Below are positions 1 to 8,956 of a stretch of DNA of 64,000 nt, piece after piece. This DNA is from an uncultured Marinobacter sp. (GTDB lineage: Bacteria; Pseudomonadota; Gammaproteobacteria; Pseudomonadales; Oleiphilaceae). The number at the start of each line of letters is the position of its first letter. Position 1 is the first letter of the stretch. The notes under the pieces are model-generated. The model had not been told where the DNA came from, did no database searches, and saw only the letters and a list, made by a program, of their open reading frames with translations. The stretch lies in NCBI RefSeq assembly GCF_947259545.1, contig NZ_CAMYMK010000002.1, forward strand, positions 434,001-498,000, written 5' to 3'. The position numbers and the translations under genes are program-made.

Positions 1-2
1 AT

Positions 3-551
3 TATTTCGAGGGCGGGCAATTCGTGCACTTCCTGCTGGGGCCCGCCACTGTCGCTCTTGCGGTACCGTTATACCAGCAGTTCTCCAGACTGCGACAATT
101 ATGGTTACCGGTGACCATCTCCCTGGTGTGTGGCGTAACGATTGCAGCCGGCAGTTCCATTGGCCTGGCCTGGCTCCTCGGCGGCTCCACCGAGATCCAG
201 ATGTCCCTGGCTCCGAAATCGGCGACGGCTCCGGTGGCCATGGGTATTTCGGAAAAGATCGGCGGTCTGCCGTCCCTGACAGCAGTGCTGGTGGTGATCA
301 CCGGTATCACCGGTGCGGTGCTTGGGACCAAGCTGTTTGAGTGGATTCGGGTGACAGACGACACCGCCAGGGGGATTGCCATGGGGGTTGCCGCCCATGG
401 CATTGGAACGGCGCGGGCCTTTCAGGTCAGCCCGCAGATGGGCGCTTTCTCGGGGCTGGCGATGGCATTATCCGCTTTTGCCACCGCGTTGTTGGTGCCC
501 TGGCTGGTGGATCTTATGCAGTTCCTGGTCAGTCAGTCCTCTTCGTCCTGA
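3..551 (+). CDS. LrgB/CidB-family membrane protein (5' partial)
   Basis: The reading frame is open from the window edge, so the N-terminus is missing; the first visible residues read YFEGGQFVHFLLGPATVAL, the LrgB-family signature. About 182 residues remain, rich in hydrophobic segments. LrgB/CidB proteins are inner-membrane partners of LrgA/CidA, linked to murein hydrolase control or to export of small carboxylates such as glycolate or pyruvate; which role applies here cannot be told. The LrgA partner, if present, lies upstream of the window. The 3' end overlaps the convergent spoVR gene by 19 bp. The GTG at 24 falls inside the conserved motif and is not the real start. Confidence 0.88.
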   Translation, partial: YFEGGQFVHFLLGPATVALAVPLYQQFSRLRQLWLPVTISLVCGVTIAAGSSIGLAWLLGGSTEIQMSLAPKSATAPVAMGISEKIGGLPSLTAVLVVITGITGAVLGTKLFEWIRVTDDTARGIAMGVAAHGIGTARAFQVSPQMGAFSGLAMALSAFATALLVPWLVDLMQFLVSQSSSS

Positions 552-2104
552 ACCTTCGGCGGGCAGTGGTAGTCTTCTACCACCGTGCCCTCGTCGACAC
601 TTTCCAGGTGCACATCAAAACCCCACAGGCGATGGGCGTGCCGAAGCACCTCCTCGGTGTCCTTGCCCAGCGGAACCCGGTCGACCGGGATATGGCGCAG
701 TGTCAGTGAGCGGTCGCCCCTGACGTCCACGTTCCAGACCTGGATGTTCGGCTCCCGGTAACTGAGGTTGTACTGACGTGCCAGTTTTTCCCGCAGGGCG
801 CGGTAGCCGGTCTCGTCGTGAATGGCGGTAATGCGGTAGACATCTTCCTCTTCGTCATTCTGAATCGAGAACAGTTTGAGATCCCGCATGACCTTGGGGG
901 ACAGGAACTGCTGGATGAAGCTCTCGTCCTTGAAGTTCTTCATGGCGAAGTGAAGGGTTTCCACCCAGTCGCTGCCGGCGATGTCCGGGAACCACTGACG
1001 GTCCTCGTCCGTGGGATTTTCACAGATCCGCCTCAGATCCGTATAAATGGAAAATCCCAGGGTGTAGGGGTTGATGCCCGAATACCAGGGGCTGTCAAAG
1101 GGTGGCTGATAGACCACCGCGGTATGGCTTTGCAGGAACTCCAGCATGAAGCCGTCATTGACCAGGCCTTTTTCATACAGGCTGTGCAGCAGGGTGTAGT
1201 GCCAGAAAGAAGCCCAGCCTTCGTTCATCACCTGGGTCTGGCGCTGGGGATAGAAGTACTGGGCCAGCTTTCGCACGATGCGGATGATTTCCCGTTGCCA
1301 GGTTTCCAGCAAAGGGGCGTTTTTCTCAATGAAATAGAGGATGTTCTCCTGCGGATCCTCCGGGAAGCGTTTTTTGCGACGGACCTGATCGTCGTCATCG
1401 TCCATTCTGGGAATCGTGCGCCAAAGATCATTGATGCGGCGTTGCTGGTATTCCTCCCGCTCCTTCTGGCGTCTTGCTTCCTCGGCCGCCGAGATCGGTG
1501 CAGGCCGCTTGTAGCGGTCGACGCCATAATTCATCAGCGCATGGCAGGAATCGAGGATTTCCTCTACCGCATCCAGCCCGTAACGTTCCTCGCACTCGGC
1601 AACATAGTGACGGGCGAACACCAGGTAATCGATGATTGCACTGGCATCGGTCCAGGTGCGGAACAGGTAGTTACCCTTGAAGAATGAGTTGTGTCCGTAT
1701 GAGGCGTGGGCAATTACCAGGGCCTGCATGGGCAGGGTGTTTTCCTCCATCAGGTAGGCGATGCAGGGGTTGGAGTTGATCACGATCTCGTAGGCCAGCC
1801 CCATCTGTCCGCGTTGATAGCCTTTGGAGGTGCTCAGGAACTGTTTGCCGAAGGACCAGTGATGATAGCCCACGGGCATGCCCACGGAACTGTAGGCGTC
1901 CATCATCTGCTCGGCGCTGATGACTTCAATCTGGTTGGGGTAGGTATCCAGGCCGAATTCTTCAGCGCATTTGGCGATTTCCTCGTTGTATTGCCGGATC
2001 AGATCGAAGGTCCATTCCGAGCTATCGGAGATCGGCTCCCTGACGTTGGGCTGATCATCATTCGGGCTGTCCGGGATGTTCGGGCGGTCGATGATGTCAC
2101 TCAT
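533..2104 (-). CDS. SpoVR family protein (YcgB-like)
   Basis: A 523-residue protein with the family's usual length. Recognisable SpoVR features include [22 protein letters not shown] near the N-terminus (broken here as WTFDLIRQY then the acidic stretch), the [11 protein letters not shown] block and [11 protein letters not shown], the most conserved patch. Its molecular function is not established; in Bacillus SpoVR affects spore cortex formation, and in proteobacteria it is co-expressed with PrkA. Its start overlaps the stop of yeaH by 4 bp (ATGA), so the two are probably translationally coupled. It is the last gene of a prkA-yeaH-spoVR operon, a set usually induced in stationary phase or nitrogen stress. 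Confidence 0.93.
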   Translation of the reverse strand: MSDIIDRPNIPDSPNDDQPNVREPISDSSEWTFDLIRQYNEEIAKCAEEFGLDTYPNQIEVISAEQMMDAYSSVGMPVGYHHWSFGKQFLSTSKGYQRGQMGLAYEIVINSNPCIAYLMEENTLPMQALVIAHASYGHNSFFKGNYLFRTWTDASAIIDYLVFARHYVAECEERYGLDAVEEILDSCHALMNYGVDRYKRPAPISAAEEARRQKEREEYQQRRINDLWRTIPRMDDDDDQVRRKKRFPEDPQENILYFIEKNAPLLETWQREIIRIVRKLAQYFYPQRQTQVMNEGWASFWHYTLLHSLYEKGLVNDGFMLEFLQSHTAVVYQPPFDSPWYSGINPYTLGFSIYTDLRRICENPTDEDRQWFPDIAGSDWVETLHFAMKNFKDESFIQQFLSPKVMRDLKLFSIQNDEEEDVYRITAIHDETGYRALREKLARQYNLSYREPNIQVWNVDVRGDRSLTLRHIPVDRVPLGKDTEEVLRHAHRLWGFDVHLESVDEGTVVEDYHCPPKVQDEED

Positions 2105-3396
2105 GCGGCTTTCCTCTCGAACAACTGGCGGAACACGGGGTAAATCTCGCCAGGATCAGCGATTTGTTGCAGGGCAAAGCTCTGGGGGTACTGCTCCTGT
2201 ATTTTTTCGTACTCGTACCAGAGCATCTGGTGATCCTGCGGGGTGATCTCCACATAGGCAAAATATTGCACCAGAGGCAGGAGGCTTTCCGACAGGATCT
2301 TGCTGCACACGGGGGAGTCGTCGTTCCAGTTATCCCCGTCCGATGCCTGGGCGGCATAGATGTTCCACTCGCTCGGAGAATAACGGGATTCAATGATCTT
2401 GTGCATCAGCTTCAGCGCGCTGGACACAATGGTGCCGCCGGTTTCCCGGGAGTAGAAAAACTCCTCCTCGTCCACTTCTTTGGCACTGGTGTGGTGGCGA
2501 ATGAAGACCACGTCAATCTTCTTGTAGTTCTTCTTGAGGAACAGATACAGGAGAATGAAGAAGCGCTTGGCGATGTCCTTGTGCATCTGCGTCATCGAAC
2601 CGGACACATCCATCAGACAGAACATCACCGCGCTGGTGGCCGGCTTGGGCTGTTTGACGTGCTGCCGGTAGCGCAGGTCGATTTCATCAATGAAGGGGAT
2701 GCGTTTCACATTGGCTTTGAGTCGCGCAATTTCCTCCTCAAGCGCCTGGATCTGATCATCATGGCTGAACGCCGCGTCCAGGTCTTCCGGTGCGGACTTC
2801 AAGTCGGCGAGCTGCTCTTCCAGATCGCGAATCTTCTTTTTGCGGGCACCGCCCAAACCAAGGCGTCGGGCATGGGCCCCCCGAAGGGAGCGCACCACAT
2901 CCAGTTTGGCGGGTATGCCCTGGGTGGTGAACCCCGAGCGGACATACTTGAACGCTTCGGTGTCCTTGAGTTTCTTGCGGGCGAGGTTGGGCAGTTCCAG
3001 ATCATCAAACAGGAAATCGAGAAACTCCTCCTGGGTAATCTGGAAGGCGAATTCGTCCATGCCTTCGCCATCCGGACTGGCCTGGCCGCCACCCTGGCCC
3101 TGGCCGCCGCCCCCCTGGGGCTTGGGCAGGGTATCGCCAGCAACGAACTCCTTGTTGCCCGGGTGAACGATCTCTCGCTTGCCCCCCTGGCCGTGGTGGA
3201 AAATAGGCTCCTCGATGTCCCGGGAGGGAATGCTGATCTTTTCGCCGCGTTCAATGTCCGTAATGGAGCGGCGCTGGACTGCATCGGCCACCGCTTTCTT
3301 GATGTGATGCCGGTAGCGGCGCAGGAACCGCTCCCGGTTCACTGCGCTCTTGTTTTTGCCGTTCAGGCGGCGGTCGACTATGTGGGTCATACCCAT
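2101..3396 (-). CDS. yeaH: YeaH/YhbH family protein (DUF444)
   Basis: A 431-residue DUF444 protein. The N-terminus [20 protein letters not shown] and the von Willebrand A-like segment [10 protein letters not shown] (a DxSxS metal-binding motif) are clear. A glycine-rich, low-complexity stretch lies near residues 95-110 and a charged, probably coiled-coil region at about 175-215. The family works with PrkA/YeaG in stress adaptation, perhaps as an adaptor binding the kinase or its targets. TGGAG sits 8 bp before the chosen ATG; a second ATG two codons in (3390) is possible. It lies 33 bp after prkA and overlaps spoVR by 4 bp. Confidence 0.93.
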   Translation of the reverse strand: MGMTHIVDRRLNGKNKSAVNRERFLRRYRHHIKKAVADAVQRRSITDIERGEKISIPSRDIEEPIFHHGQGGKREIVHPGNKEFVAGDTLPKPQGGGGQGQGGGQASPDGEGMDEFAFQITQEEFLDFLFDDLELPNLARKKLKDTEAFKYVRSGFTTQGIPAKLDVVRSLRGAHARRLGLGGARKKKIRDLEEQLADLKSAPEDLDAAFSHDDQIQALEEEIARLKANVKRIPFIDEIDLRYRQHVKQPKPATSAVMFCLMDVSGSMTQMHKDIAKRFFILLYLFLKKNYKKIDVVFIRHHTSAKEVDEEEFFYSRETGGTIVSSALKLMHKIIESRYSPSEWNIYAAQASDGDNWNDDSPVCSKILSESLLPLVQYFAYVEITPQDHQMLWYEYEKIQEQYPQSFALQQIADPGEIYPVFRQLFERKAA

Positions 3397-3429
3397 AGTT
3401 TTACTCCAGTTCAGTGAGCTTTCACTGAA

Positions 3430-5352
3430 TTAGTGAGACTTGCGGACGCGCAGATACCATTCGGCCAACAGCCGTACCTGTTTCTCCGTGTAGCCTCGAT
3501 CGACCATACGCTCGACGAACTGCTTGTGCTTCTTCTGGTCTTCCTGGCTGGCTTTCGGGTTGAAGGAAATAACCGGCAGCAGGTCCTCGGTGTTGGAGAA
3601 CATTTTCTTCTCAATCACGCTGCGCAGTTTTTCATAGCTGAGCCAGGACGGGTTGCGGCCCTGATTGTTTGCCCGTGCCCGCAACACGAAGTTGACCACC
3701 TCGTTGCGGAAGTCCTTCGGGTTGCTGATCCCGGCCGGTTTCTCGATTTTCTCCAGCTCGTCGTTGATGGCAGAGCGGTCGAGAATCTCGCCAGTTTCCG
3801 GATCCCGGTATTCCTGATCCTGAATCCAGAAGTCGGCATAGGTCACATAGCGATCGAACAGGTTCTGGCCGTATTCGCTGTAACTCTCCAGATACGCGGT
3901 CTGGATTTCCTTGCCGATGAACTGGACGTAGTGTGGCGCCAGGAATTCCTTGATGAAGCGCAGGTAGCGCTCCTGGGTTTCCGGCTGGAACTGCTCCTGC
4001 TCAATCTGTTTCTCCAGGACATACAGCAGGTGGACCGGGTTGGCCGCCACTTCCGAGGTGTCGAAGTTGAACACTTTGGACAGAATCTTGAACGCAAAGC
4101 GGGTAGAGAGACCGTCCATGCCTTCGTTGACCCCCGCCGAATCGCGGTATTCCTGCATCGATTTCGCTTTCGGGTCGGTATCCTTGATGTTCTGGCCATC
4201 GTAAACCCGCATCTTGGAGAAGATACTGGAGTTTTCCGGCTCCTTGATGCGCGACAGCACCGAGAACTGAGCCAGCATGTCCAGAGTGTCCGGTGCACAG
4301 GGCGCGCCGGCGAGTGAACTGTTCTTGAGCAGCTTTTTGTAGATCTCGATCTCTTCCGATACCCGCACACAGTAGGGCACCTTGACGATGTACACCCGGT
4401 CAAGGAATGCCTCGTTGTGCTTGTTGTTGCGGAAGGTCTGCCACTCGGATTCGTTGGAGTGGGCCAGGATAATGCCGTCAAACGGTACCGACCCCATACC
4501 CTCGGTGGTGTTGTAGTTGCCTTCCTGAGTGGCGGTCAGCAGAGGATGCAGTACCTTGATCGGCGCCTTGAACATCTCCACAAACTCCAACAACCCCTGG
4601 TTGGCCCGGCATAGACCACCACTGAAGCTGTACGCATCTGGATCGTCCTGGGAGAAGTCCTCCAGCATGCGGATATTCACTTTGCCCACCAGGGCCGAAA
4701 TATCCTGGTTATTGTCATCACCGGGCTCGGTCTTGGAGACGCCAATCTGGTCGAGGACCGACGGATATTTCTTCACCACCCTGAACTGGCTGATGTCACC
4801 GCCGTACTCGTGCAGGCGCTTAACCGCCCAAGGTGACATGATGTTTTGCAGGTACCTAAGGGGAATGCCGTAATCTTCTTCCAGAATCGGCCCATCCTCG
4901 CCCGGATCAAACAGACCGAGGGGGGATTCGTTTACCGGTGATCCCTTGATGGCATAGAAGGGGACTTTCTGCATCAGAAACTTGAGCTTCTCCGCCAATG
5001 ACGATTTACCGCCACCGACCGGGCCCAGCAAATAAAGAATCTGTTTCTTCTCCTCCAGGCCCTGAGCGGCGTGGCGGAAGAATGACACAATGTTTTCCAC
5101 GGCTTCTTCCATGCCGTAGAAATCGGAGAATTCGGGGTACCGTTTGATAACCTTGTTGGAAAAAATGCGTGACAGTCGCGAGTCACGGGAAGTGTCTATC
5201 AACTCTGGCTCGCCAATGGCCAGTAACATCCTCTCCGCGGCAGTGGCGTATGCCGTTGGGTCCTTTTTGCAGATCTCCAGGTATTCCTCAAGGGAGTATT
5301 CCTCCTCCTGAGTTGATTCATACCGGTCTTTGAAGTGCTGCACAATGCTCAT
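3430..5352 (-). CDS. prkA: PrkA/YeaG family serine protein kinase (AAA+)
   Basis: A 640-residue protein, close to E. coli YeaG in length. The P-loop GPVGGGKS is at residues 110-117 in an AAA+ domain (PrkA N-terminal domain), followed by the conserved DGIILAHSNESEW segment and the C-terminal PrkA domain with PKDFRNEVVNF. PrkA proteins have been described as serine kinases, and some members show AAA+ protease activity instead. It is the first gene of the prkA-yeaH-spoVR operon. The 550 bp upstream carry two family A inverted-repeat elements, so promoter position is unclear. No canonical -24/-12 (sigma-54) promoter was found close to the start. Confidence 0.95.
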   Translation of the reverse strand: MSIVQHFKDRYESTQEEEYSLEEYLEICKKDPTAYATAAERMLLAIGEPELIDTSRDSRLSRIFSNKVIKRYPEFSDFYGMEEAVENIVSFFRHAAQGLEEKKQILYLLGPVGGGKSSLAEKLKFLMQKVPFYAIKGSPVNESPLGLFDPGEDGPILEEDYGIPLRYLQNIMSPWAVKRLHEYGGDISQFRVVKKYPSVLDQIGVSKTEPGDDNNQDISALVGKVNIRMLEDFSQDDPDAYSFSGGLCRANQGLLEFVEMFKAPIKVLHPLLTATQEGNYNTTEGMGSVPFDGIILAHSNESEWQTFRNNKHNEAFLDRVYIVKVPYCVRVSEEIEIYKKLLKNSSLAGAPCAPDTLDMLAQFSVLSRIKEPENSSIFSKMRVYDGQNIKDTDPKAKSMQEYRDSAGVNEGMDGLSTRFAFKILSKVFNFDTSEVAANPVHLLYVLEKQIEQEQFQPETQERYLRFIKEFLAPHYVQFIGKEIQTAYLESYSEYGQNLFDRYVTYADFWIQDQEYRDPETGEILDRSAINDELEKIEKPAGISNPKDFRNEVVNFVLRARANNQGRNPSWLSYEKLRSVIEKKMFSNTEDLLPVISFNPKASQEDQKKHKQFVERMVDRGYTEKQVRLLAEWYLRVRKSH

Positions 5353-5604
5353 AGATGGCCCCTCGCTCGCTGGTCTTCAGCTTTCAGTTCACGCAATATC
5401 CCCGTTGCAGTTGGCTCCGCCAATCTGGGCGGTGTATCTGGTTATTAGTGGAAGAAATGGATACTCCAAACCGATTTACGGTGTGCGACCGATTTCGGTT
5501 TGGTTACCTAGAGCTTAGTTCACGCTCGGAAACTTGGACAGCCTGTTTATGGTATCGGTTCATTAATTTGTGTTGTGTTTTGGTTTTTTGGGGGAGGGAG
5601 CACG

Positions 5605-5682
5605 GGGGGAGGTCTTTCTAAAAAACTCCGCTTGAACTCGCTGCGCTCAGACAGGCGGAGTTTTTTAGAAAGACCTCTCCCC
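5605..5682. repeat. Family A intergenic inverted repeat, copy A1
   Basis: Perfect 22-bp arms (5610-5631 with 5655-5676) flank a 23-nt core at 5632-5654 that begins TTGAACTCGCT and ends CTCAGACAG. The arms continue imperfectly into G-rich outer ends. The same core, with completely different arms, recurs at 5824-5846 (inverted) and 52489-52511. There is no T-tract after the stem on either strand, so it is not a standard intrinsic terminator. It lies upstream of prkA. Confidence 0.9.
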
Positions 5683-5795
5683 ATACTCCCATCGACCAAG
5701 GTGGTAAGCCGGACAAAAGGACGGAAAGTGGCTGACGAAGGGCTTGAAGTTCAAAGAATAGCGAGTAAACGGAACAGGTCAGACGAGGCGGATAT

Positions 5796-5874
5796 GGGGG
5801 GTACCCTTTTTTCAAATGACCGCCTGTCTGAGCGAAGCGAGTTCAAGCGGCCATTTTCAAAAAGGGTACCCCCC
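5796..5874. repeat. Family A intergenic inverted repeat, copy A2
   Basis: 28-bp arms (5796-5823 with 5847-5874) have about three mismatches and surround a 23-nt core at 5824-5846. The core is the reverse complement of the A1 core with one substitution (CTGTCTGAGCG at its start, GAGTTCAA at its end). The outer arm is GGGGGGTACCC, unlike A1. It lies 28 bp beyond the tpm stop codon. Confidence 0.9.
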
Positions 5875-5902
5875 GTAGCCGCCGATCCCGGGTACCAGAA
5901 GG

Positions 5903-6556
5903 CTACTTTTTGACAAGCCGAAACACACTCTCCGTGGCCCCAGCCAACCCCTTCCGCTTGGTAAACGGATGATCCTTGGCCAGCGTGTTGGTCAGGATGT
6001 GTTCGATGTCGTAGTCATCGGAATACAGCTCCCGAACCTCCTCGTCGCTGACGTTGAATGGCGGCCCCTTGATCTCGGTGTCGTAGTCCAGGGTGATCAG
6101 CAGGATTCGGGTACCGTCGGGGATGACTGCCGTCAGGTGTTCAACATACTCCTTGCGCATTTTCGGAGGCAGGGCGATCAGTGCGGCGCGGTCGTAGACC
6201 AGGCGGATGTGTTTCAGGTCATCGGGGACCAGCTGGAAAAAATCGCCGCACCAGAGCTCCAGATTGTCGTGCTTGAAACGGGTGAACGGCTCACCCGGTC
6301 GAACCATGGCTTTCTCTCCAGCTTCCTCAAAAAAGTCCTTGCAGGCGATGTCGCTCAGTTCCACACCGATGATCGGATGGCCGCGATCGTGCAGCCACCA
6401 CATATCGTGTGCCTTGCCGCAGAGCGGAATGAAGACTGCCGGCGTGCCGTTGCCCGCCAGCTCTGGCCAGTGGTCGTGAAGGTAGCTGTTGATCGTCCCT
6501 TCGTGGAAGCCTATTTCCTTCTTCGCCCAGCGCTCGTGCCAGAATTCATGTTCCAT
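5903..6556 (-). CDS. tpm: Thiopurine S-methyltransferase
   Basis: A 217-residue TPMT-family SAM-dependent methyltransferase, the usual bacterial length. It opens with the family signature FWHERWAKKEIGFHEG and continues with PLCGKAHDMWWL (SAM-binding motif I region) and VYDRAALIALPPKMR. Bacterial TPMTs methylate thiopurines, and several also methylate selenium or tellurium oxyanions to volatile forms; the natural substrate here is unknown. It is transcribed alone, divergent from the dehydrogenase gene at 6633, and its 3' end is followed by the A2 repeat. Confidence 0.94.
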   Translation of the reverse strand: MEHEFWHERWAKKEIGFHEGTINSYLHDHWPELAGNGTPAVFIPLCGKAHDMWWLHDRGHPIIGVELSDIACKDFFEEAGEKAMVRPGEPFTRFKHDNLELWCGDFFQLVPDDLKHIRLVYDRAALIALPPKMRKEYVEHLTAVIPDGTRILLITLDYDTEIKGPPFNVSDEEVRELYSDDYDIEHILTNTLAKDHPFTKRKGLAGATESVFRLVKK

Positions 6557-6632
6557 CGTTTACCCATCCTTACAATTGGAGGTTTTTCTCAGTCTATCTT
6601 AATCTGTGGCTTTCTTGGTTAAGGAGAAACGA

Positions 6633-7565
6633 ATGAAAGCGGTTTTCCTCGATGCCGATACCCTCGGTAAAGACGTCGATCTGACGCCCATTGAAACCGT
6701 TACCGGGGGCCTCGTGAAGCATGAACGGACAACACCGGAACAGGTGCTTGAACGGATTCGTGGCTTCGACACCGTCGTCGTGAACAAGGTCGTGCTCAAC
6801 CGCGAACACTTTGAGGCCTGCCCGGAACTTAAAACCATAGCCGTGGTGGCGACCGGACTCAATAATATCGACCAGACCGCTGCCAAAGAGCATGGTATCC
6901 GGGTGATGAATGTCACCAACTACGGCCGCTCCACCGTGGCTCAGCACACCATGGCGCTGATGCTGGCGCTGGCCACGCGCCTGCTGGACTACGACCGGGA
7001 CGTGCGGGCCGGGCGATGGGGGCGAAGTTCGATGTTCTGCCTGATGGATCATCCAATCATGGAGTTGGAAGGGCGGACCCTGGGCATTGTCGGCTATGGC
7101 GATCTGGGGCAGGGTGTCGCTGAGCGGGCCCGGGCCTTTGGTATGAAAATTCTGCTGGGCGCACGCCCCGGGCAGGAGCAGGGCGAAGTGGATGGGTATC
7201 CCCGGATACCAATGGACGAGTTGCTGCCGCAGGTGGATGTGCTGTCGCTGCATTGTCTGCTGACGGATGAAACCCGCAATCTTATCGGCGCCACCGAACT
7301 GAGGAAAATGAAGCGTGATGCGCTGCTGATCAACACCTCCCGGGGCGGGCTGGTGGATGAACAGGCGCTGGCGGACGCACTGCGAGCCGGAACCATCGCT
7401 GGCGCCGGCTTTGATGTGCTGACCGAGGAACCTCCGCGCCATGGCAATCCGCTGCTGGCGGACGATATACCCAACCTGATTGTGACTCCACACTCTGCCT
7501 GGGCGAGCCGGGAGGCAAGGCAGAGGATTGTTGAGATTACGGCACGTAATCTGTCCTCGGTCTGA
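6633..7565 (+). CDS. D-2-hydroxyacid dehydrogenase (glycerate dehydrogenase type)
   Basis: A 310-residue member of the D-isomer-specific 2-hydroxyacid dehydrogenase family. The Rossmann motif is VGYGDLGQGVAERARAFG; catalytic regions INTSRGGLVDE (Arg), DVLTEEPP (Glu) and TPHSAWASREAR (His) are all present. Similarity of the C-terminal part to HprA-type enzymes suggests NADH-dependent hydroxypyruvate to glycerate reduction, but glyoxylate and related 2-oxo acids are possible. The start is set by AAGGAG at 6621-6626; a frame-compatible upstream start lacks a ribosome-binding site. It is followed by malE after 151 bp and may be monocistronic. Confidence 0.9.
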   Translation: MKAVFLDADTLGKDVDLTPIETVTGGLVKHERTTPEQVLERIRGFDTVVVNKVVLNREHFEACPELKTIAVVATGLNNIDQTAAKEHGIRVMNVTNYGRSTVAQHTMALMLALATRLLDYDRDVRAGRWGRSSMFCLMDHPIMELEGRTLGIVGYGDLGQGVAERARAFGMKILLGARPGQEQGEVDGYPRIPMDELLPQVDVLSLHCLLTDETRNLIGATELRKMKRDALLINTSRGGLVDEQALADALRAGTIAGAGFDVLTEEPPRHGNPLLADDIPNLIVTPHSAWASREARQRIVEITARNLSSV

Positions 7566-7650
7566 TTGATCGGGTACTCCCCCCTTACTCACCCCCTAAA
7601 AAATGGTAGCCGTATGACGCGGCTGCCGTTCCCTGTTGCTTACACTGCCT

Positions 7651-7683
7651 GTGAAATGCCCCAAGTTAGGGCATAAGTTTCAC
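7651..7683. promoter_or_regulatory. Inverted repeat upstream of the MalE-like gene
   Basis: GTGAAATGCCC and GGGCATAAGTTTCAC form an interrupted dyad: GTGAAA pairs with TTTCAC on the outside and TGCCC with GGGCA inside. It lies 34 bp before the ATG at 7717 and could be an operator or a leader hairpin. No regulator gene is adjacent. Confidence 0.35.
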
Positions 7684-7716
7684 TAACGCTCCAACAATAA
7701 CAACAGGGCGATACCT

Positions 7717-8934
7717 ATGATCAGACCCATCCTGGCTCTTGCGCTTTCTGCCATTCTCTTTTCTATGCCGGCTCTGGCTTTCGAACGCAATGAACTGCTT
7801 ATCTGGATCAACTCCGACAAGGGGCATCAGGGCCTGGCCGAAGTAGGCCGGCGCTTCGAAGCGGAAACCGGTATCCCGGTCACCGTGGAAACCCCGGATG
7901 ATCTCACGTCCGAGTATGATCACTACGGCTATTCCTCAAAGGCGCCGGATATTGTGATCTGGCCACATGATCGCTTTGGTAGCTGGATCAATGAGGGGCA
8001 TCTGCGGCCTATTGAACCCTCAGAGCAGGTCCGTGCGGCCATAGCTCCCTTCGCCTGGCAGGCGGTTTCCGTGGGTGAACGGGTGTATGGCTATCCGATT
8101 GCACTGGAGGTGGTCAGCCTCCTCTATAACAAGGATCTCGTAACAAATCCGCCCTCTACCCTGAAGGAAGTCAAAGCCGAGCATCGTCGCCTCAGTGCCC
8201 GGGGTATTGAAACCATCTCATGGGATTACAAGAACGTGTACTTTTCCTGGCCGGTATTTGCCGGTTCCGGGGGGTACAGTTTTGGCGTGGATAACCAGGT
8301 CTATGACCTGTCCGATGTGGGAGTGGCTACCGGTGGCGCTGTCGGCGCGGTGAAAGGCATCAAGAATATGCTGGATTCCGGTGTGTTAGCGAAAGATGCG
8401 GACTACGGGTCCATGATGGACGGCTTCAAGGCTGGCAAGACGGCCATGATCATTAATGGCCCCTGGGCCTGGAGTGAAGTACGGGACGCCGGCATCAATG
8501 TTGGCATTGCCGATGTGCCCACCGTCACGGGTGAACCTGGCAAGCCCTTTGTAGGGGTGCTGTCAGCTGGAGTCAGTGCGGTTTCCACCAATCACGAGCT
8601 GGCCCGGCGTTTCCTGGAAGACTACCTGCTGACGAATGACGGCCTGCACGCGGTGAATGACGACAAGCCACTGGGCGCTGTGGCCCACCTGGACGTCGTG
8701 GAATCCCTCAGTGCAGACCCGTTCATCGATCACACATTCCGCTCCGCCAGCCGTGGTGAAATCATGCCCAACATTCCTGAAATGAAACGCTTCTGGGACC
8801 TGATGACCATTCGCTTTGCCGGTATGCTTGAGGGTGAATACCCCATAACATCCACGCTGAACGAAGCCGCCGACCGACTCGAGCGGCTTGATGACATGCG
8901 GGGCTGGACACGCCGGCACTATGTTACCAACTGA
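7717..8934 (+). CDS. malE: Maltose/maltodextrin-binding periplasmic protein (MalE-like, orphan)
   Basis: A 405-residue exported solute-binding protein. A signal peptide (MIRPILALALSAILFSMPALA) precedes a mature part that follows E. coli MalE closely: LLIWINSDKGHQGLAEVG, WPHDRFGSW, YPIALEVVSLLYNKDL, INGPWAWS, PFVGVLSAGVSA, DKPLGAVAHL and GEIMPNIPEM. It would bind maltose or maltodextrins for an ABC importer (MalFGK). No permease or ATPase gene is adjacent: the neighbours are a hydroxyacid dehydrogenase and a convergent FadL-like porin gene. It therefore either serves a permease encoded elsewhere or acts in sensing. Confidence 0.9.
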   Translation: MIRPILALALSAILFSMPALAFERNELLIWINSDKGHQGLAEVGRRFEAETGIPVTVETPDDLTSEYDHYGYSSKAPDIVIWPHDRFGSWINEGHLRPIEPSEQVRAAIAPFAWQAVSVGERVYGYPIALEVVSLLYNKDLVTNPPSTLKEVKAEHRRLSARGIETISWDYKNVYFSWPVFAGSGGYSFGVDNQVYDLSDVGVATGGAVGAVKGIKNMLDSGVLAKDADYGSMMDGFKAGKTAMIINGPWAWSEVRDAGINVGIADVPTVTGEPGKPFVGVLSAGVSAVSTNHELARRFLEDYLLTNDGLHAVNDDKPLGAVAHLDVVESLSADPFIDHTFRSASRGEIMPNIPEMKRFWDLMTIRFAGMLEGEYPITSTLNEAADRLERLDDMRGWTRRHYVTN

Positions 8935-8956
8935 GTGGACTGGCCCTTGCTGAGAG

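Larger units (their letters stand above)
5353..5902. other. 550-bp gap between tpm and prkA
   Basis: No convincing gene is present. The gap holds two family A inverted repeats in opposite orientation and the upstream region of prkA. The remaining sequence between 5353 and 5600 is less GC-rich than its surroundings and presumably holds the prkA promoter, but I could not assign one. Confidence 0.7.

Noticed and set aside
5353..5470. Sigma-54 promoter before prkA
   Set aside because: A TGGC...TGC pair on the minus strand has the wrong spacing (11 bp instead of 10), so it is not convincing.
5605..5874. Family A elements as intrinsic terminators
   Set aside because: The stems are long and perfect, but no T-run follows the stem on either strand and the conserved loop is unexplained by termination.
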